Source of the DNA: Marsupella aquatica
Lineage: Eukaryota > Marchantiophyta
Length of the DNA: 64,000 nucleotides
Direction of reading: 5' to 3'
Assembly (NCBI GenBank): GCA_973895155.1
Contig: OZ316893.1
Span: 12,400,001 to 12,464,000 of the forward strand
A program made the translations under genes and the position numbers. Below the pieces are notes generated by a model. That model was given only the letters and a program-made list of their open reading frames with translations. It ran no database searches and was not told the DNA's origin. This document shows, in pieces, positions 60,845 to 64,000 of the stretch (position 1 is the stretch's first letter; every line of letters begins with the position of its first letter).

Positions 60845-62050
60845 AAAACAAGGACCTCACTTATCTCACTTGCCTATCCAACGATTAATACGTGCAAACC
60901 ATACTTTTCTTTGCTTAAACCGTTGGTATCGTATTACGGGGTCGTGGAGGGACGCTATTTGGAAGATTTTCACACCTAAGGATGAGTATGTTTGATTCCG
61001 CTCCCGGAAGTGTACTTTTTGATCAAGTCTACCAACTGGTCTCTCCGTTTTTGATCAAGTCCAAGGGACTGGTCCTACCATCTACAACTCATGCCCACCG
61101 GGTGAGTGCTGTCACCACCCCCCTCTCGTGGGCAAGCATACAAACGTTTACAATAAGGTTTGAACACTAGTGACCAGGGCAAATGTTTCCACAACGAAAC
61201 CGACCACATGCACTAGGGGAGGAAAACAAACAACACAAGCAACAACAAGCCAAATAAGCCAAATAAGCCAACAAGCCAAACTTAAGTGACACAAAATATT
61301 GGAACCTCAAGCCAAATCCATATCTCTTGGTGTTTCCCGTAACACATGCAAGGACAACCCGGCCTCTTGCCGTCTGCCCAACTCCTGCCTCCCTAGCCTG
61401 GGACAAGTGCTACGTTCTCCACCTCACTACTCTGGCTTGAACTTCACCTAATCAGTGCGCTACTCACAAAAGCTACTCAAAAGCATCAAAGCACTATGCT
61501 GAGTTCCCCCCTCACTACTTCGGGGCTCTCCCCCTAAATACCAAAAAACACACCAAAGCACCCCTCACGGGGCCACAATGATGGCGGCTTACCCTAGCGG
61601 TGTCGCTAAACCCTTCACTAAGAAACCTTTAAACTAAAAGCATGCGGCACACACATGCTTCTAAAACCCTAAACTAACTATGGGACTGACGGTGCCTTCG
61701 ACGGTGCCCCAACATCGCTCCGTGAACCGCAAAAAAAAACAAGGGACCCCACAATGGCCGAAACTAGGTTCCCTTCCACTTGCACTTCTGATTTCACCCA
61801 TGGATAGCTCTCCCCCTCCTGATCACGAATCACTCAACCGCTCTCGAAACGGACATCGGACGACCAAGTTATGGCCGTTTCCGTATCCCGTAACCACAAC
61901 TTTGTCGGGCCATAACCTGCTCATCCTGGCTCCGTTTGAGGAGCGCCACCCCTTGTTGGAATCAGCTCCGCGAGCTCTTTCCAACAAGCCCGTGAGTGAC
62001 CCCTCACAAAAAAGTTGGAAAGTCCAGGGGCCGTACAACCACGTCCGTAC
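60845..62050 (-). mobile_element. probable LTR region between a coiled-coil ORF and the element 2 PBS
   Basis: This 1.2-kb non-coding stretch sits exactly between the end of one minus-strand element ORF (TAG at 62058) and the PBS of the next. It is C+A-rich on the plus strand and contains GGCCATAACCTGC and CTCCGTTTGAGGAGCGCC words, seen again at about 33950. LTR ends could not be fixed: the sequence before the PBS (GGTCCTTGTTTT on the minus strand) lacks a CA. Confidence 0.45.
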
Positions 62051-62057
62051 GACCACC

Positions 62058-63323
62058 CTAGTCCTCCTCATCCTCACTCACGGTGCCATGGCTTGAGCCC
62101 CGTGAGTTGGTCTCCTCATCACTCTCCACTGGAGTGAGTGCCACTTCACTTCTCTTCTTCTTTACCGTGGTACTCCCTGTGCTAGTGTTCCCCTGCTTTC
62201 TCAAATTGGCCAAGGCCTGCCACGCCTTAATGTACCCCTCACCAATGGTGTCCTTCCATAAGGCCGCCTCTTCACCGGACCGCAACTCCAACGGTAAAAT
62301 CTGCCCGGTGGCCATGGGAGTCCCAGGGGTGATAGATCGGGGTAGCATCCCCGGGGTCCCCGTGTTGACCTGAGCCTCTCGTAACGATTTACGTACCTCC
62401 CTGAGCTTCTTCTCTAAGCTCTTGCTTTTCTCTTGACTCTTCTTGGCTGCATCCAACAGGGGCCCATACTTCCCACTGACTTCCTTCACCACCATCTCAA
62501 TGGCCCTGGAGATCAAATCCGGGGAAAGTGTGGAGCTAGGTGTGCAGGGGTTCTTCCGTTTCCCCAGACTCAAGGCTTCACTCCTCTTAGCCCTTGTCTC
62601 AAAGATCACCAATTGACTCCGTAGTGCTCCCACCTGGGCTCTTAACTCCACCATTTCTCCAGAATTCTGCTTCTCTTTGGCCAATGCTTGTTTCAATACT
62701 CCAACCTCTTCCGCTTCCTTGGCCTTGGTGGACAAGGCTCCCTTCAAGTTGGAAATCTCTACGTGAGCTGCTTGGAGAAGTTTAACCTTCTCATGAATGG
62801 CCTCCTCCTTGGCCTTGATCACCTCCTTCATAGACAAGGCACTCTGCTCCAAAGTCTCTACTCTGGCGGTGGCCTGCTTGAGAGAATCTCTCAATGCATG
62901 GACTAGCTTGAGTCCCTCATGGACTCCCTCCCGGAATTCCCGTAACTCCGCCAGGTAGACATCAGGAATGTCATAGACCAGGGGCTCCTCCGGATTTCCC
63001 ACAAGTGATTCAAGCCACTCCAATGTGGAGTCCTCATCCCGGTTTTCTTCCTCTCTATTATCATCTCCAACCGCCGAGGATGATCCCTCCGTTAGTTTTC
63101 CCAAGATGGTAGTGGCAATACTCCTAATTTCCGTGGTAAGGGATGATCCAGTGTCTGCCTGTCCCGGGGAAACAATCCACCCTTCTGCTCTGGCTAGCAA
63201 AAATGACCCCATCAAACGTACAGCCCCACCTGGTTTCACACTCCCGGGATCGGCGTCCAGTAGCTTCTTCAACCCGTAGTACCACCATCTGTACACATGG
63301 GCTGGATAGTTCTTGATGTCCAT
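62058..63323 (-). pseudogene. coiled-coil accessory ORF of a retroelement (C-terminal part)
   Basis: 421 residues. The central part is heptad-rich coiled coil (SALSMKEVIKAKEEAIHEKV and following), then a basic patch (GKRKNPC), a second coil (KKSQEKSKSLEKKLREVRKS), KKKRSEV and an acidic SEDEED end. It has no enzyme motif. It is separated from the upstream ORF by a frameshift in a short (AT)n run at about 63323-63330 (GCTATATATGG); restoring frame needs one base fewer or one AT more. The start at MDIKNYP is therefore internal. The product is probably the 3' accessory protein of a gypsy element; its role is unknown. Confidence 0.6.
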
Positions 63324-63936
63324 ATATAGCTACCACGAAGTGCTCTCCATTCACCACCCCTGATTGCACGTTACCAAGGACCCGTTGATGAACCTTGGCC
63401 AGAAATCCCTTGTGCTCAGCATCCTTGACGGCGGAAAGAGGGATGGAAGTAGTGGAGGTGGGATTAATCACCCAACCGGCCACCATCATCAATGTGAGCT
63501 CTCCCCTTATGTTCCGAGGTGTGAATGAGAATTGTTGGTTCTCTAGAAACAGAAGCTTAGCTAACTCTACATGGGGCACTACCCGTTGGAGACATTCAAA
63601 GTAAATTCCTTCCGTACGTAACTCCATCCCGGCCCCAATGTTCCAACTCTTCCCCGAAGGGATTGTAATCTCCACCTTCATGAACTCCGTGAGCCCGGTG
63701 GCCAGAAAAATATTCCTACAATCCTCCATCACCTTGGCAGAGGTTTTGGGATAAATTTGACGAAAAACCTTCCTCATAACCGGTGCTGGACTTGCTGCCG
63801 GTCCAGTACTCATCGTAGCGTCCCTCTCTTCTCTTTCTCTTGCAATCAATGTCTCAACGTAGTCACGGTAAGCAGCCTTGTATCTCCGAATGCGTGCCTC
63901 ACTAAACTCTGGTTGATCCAGCATCCATGCATCCAA
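63124..63936 (-). pseudogene. coiled-coil accessory ORF of a retroelement (N-terminal part)
   Basis: Begins MDAWMLDQPEFSEARIRRYK and contains a globular-looking region (FRQIYPKTSAKVMEDC, FFECLQRVVP-like IYFECLQRVVPHVELAKLLF, LTLMMVAGWVINP). It resembles plant 'putative transposon protein' N-terminal regions found in retroelements (from memory, low certainty). The useful part ends at about 63325 where the frameshift switches to the next ORF; residues beyond that are out-of-frame translation. Confidence 0.5.
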
Positions 63937-64000
63937 AAATCCAATCCTCGATCACCAAATCCCGTTACCCGTAGCAATGTCAATTCCCTGGCCCAAAACG
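63937..64000. other. window edge, retroelement flank
   Basis: Too short to judge. No ATG in frame precedes 63936 within the window. Confidence 0.3.

Overview
The window looks like a piece of a large, repeat-rich streptophyte (plant-lineage) genome. The pattern resembles a charophyte such as Chara, but that is inference. Support comes from intron-rich genes with plant-type orthologues, GT-AG introns, long AT-rich intergenic DNA full of minisatellites, and Ty3/gypsy retrotransposons, one with a plant tRNA-Asp-type primer binding site. There is no prokaryotic gene organisation.

Three host genes can be assembled exon by exon, all on the minus strand. (1) A choline/ethanolamine kinase occupies 113-2744 in seven exons; its first ~20 residues were not located. 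(2) A SWIM zinc-finger protein with a MULE-transposase-like core, related to a conserved plant family, occupies 17713-21284 in six exons. (3) An alpha-crystallin/HSP20-domain protein of about 326 aa occupies 43645-46132 in six exons. Between them lie about 13 kb, 20 kb and 2-3 kb stretches where I see no convincing gene. These hold tandem repeats, a dispersed repeat family, SINE-like heads, a 36-bp satellite ending in a Helitron-type 3' terminus, and a ~510-bp foldback element inserted in a satellite.

The right-hand 16 kb (48.3-64 kb) is a cluster of rearranged LTR retrotransposons. Element 1 (minus strand, 48352-55510) reads gag, CCHC knuckles, retropepsin, a C5-cytosine DNA methyltransferase, reverse transcriptase, RNase H, integrase and a C-terminal PHD finger. 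A polypurine tract and a putative 475-bp TG...CA 3' LTR follow. All parts are in one reading frame, broken only by isolated stop codons, and gag is cut at about 55510. A plus-strand fragment with a coiled-coil ORF (55512-56852) abuts it. Next, on the minus strand, come the gag-protease half of element 2 (57618-60608), its leader with hairpins, the tRNA-Asp PBS (60825-60844) and a probable LTR region. Beyond that lies another coiled-coil ORF (62058-63936) that probably formed the 3' end of a neighbouring copy.

The most interesting system is element 1. It encodes both a DNA methylation writer (a Dnmt3-order methyltransferase with all key motifs) and a chromatin reader (PHD finger on the integrase). 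This suggests a retrotransposon that can mark its own copies and choose chromatin targets. Almost every interruption in the cluster can be explained by C-to-T change (CAG to TAG, CGA to TGA, TGG to TAG), as expected of heavily methylated elements. One UAG also sits in a textbook readthrough context.
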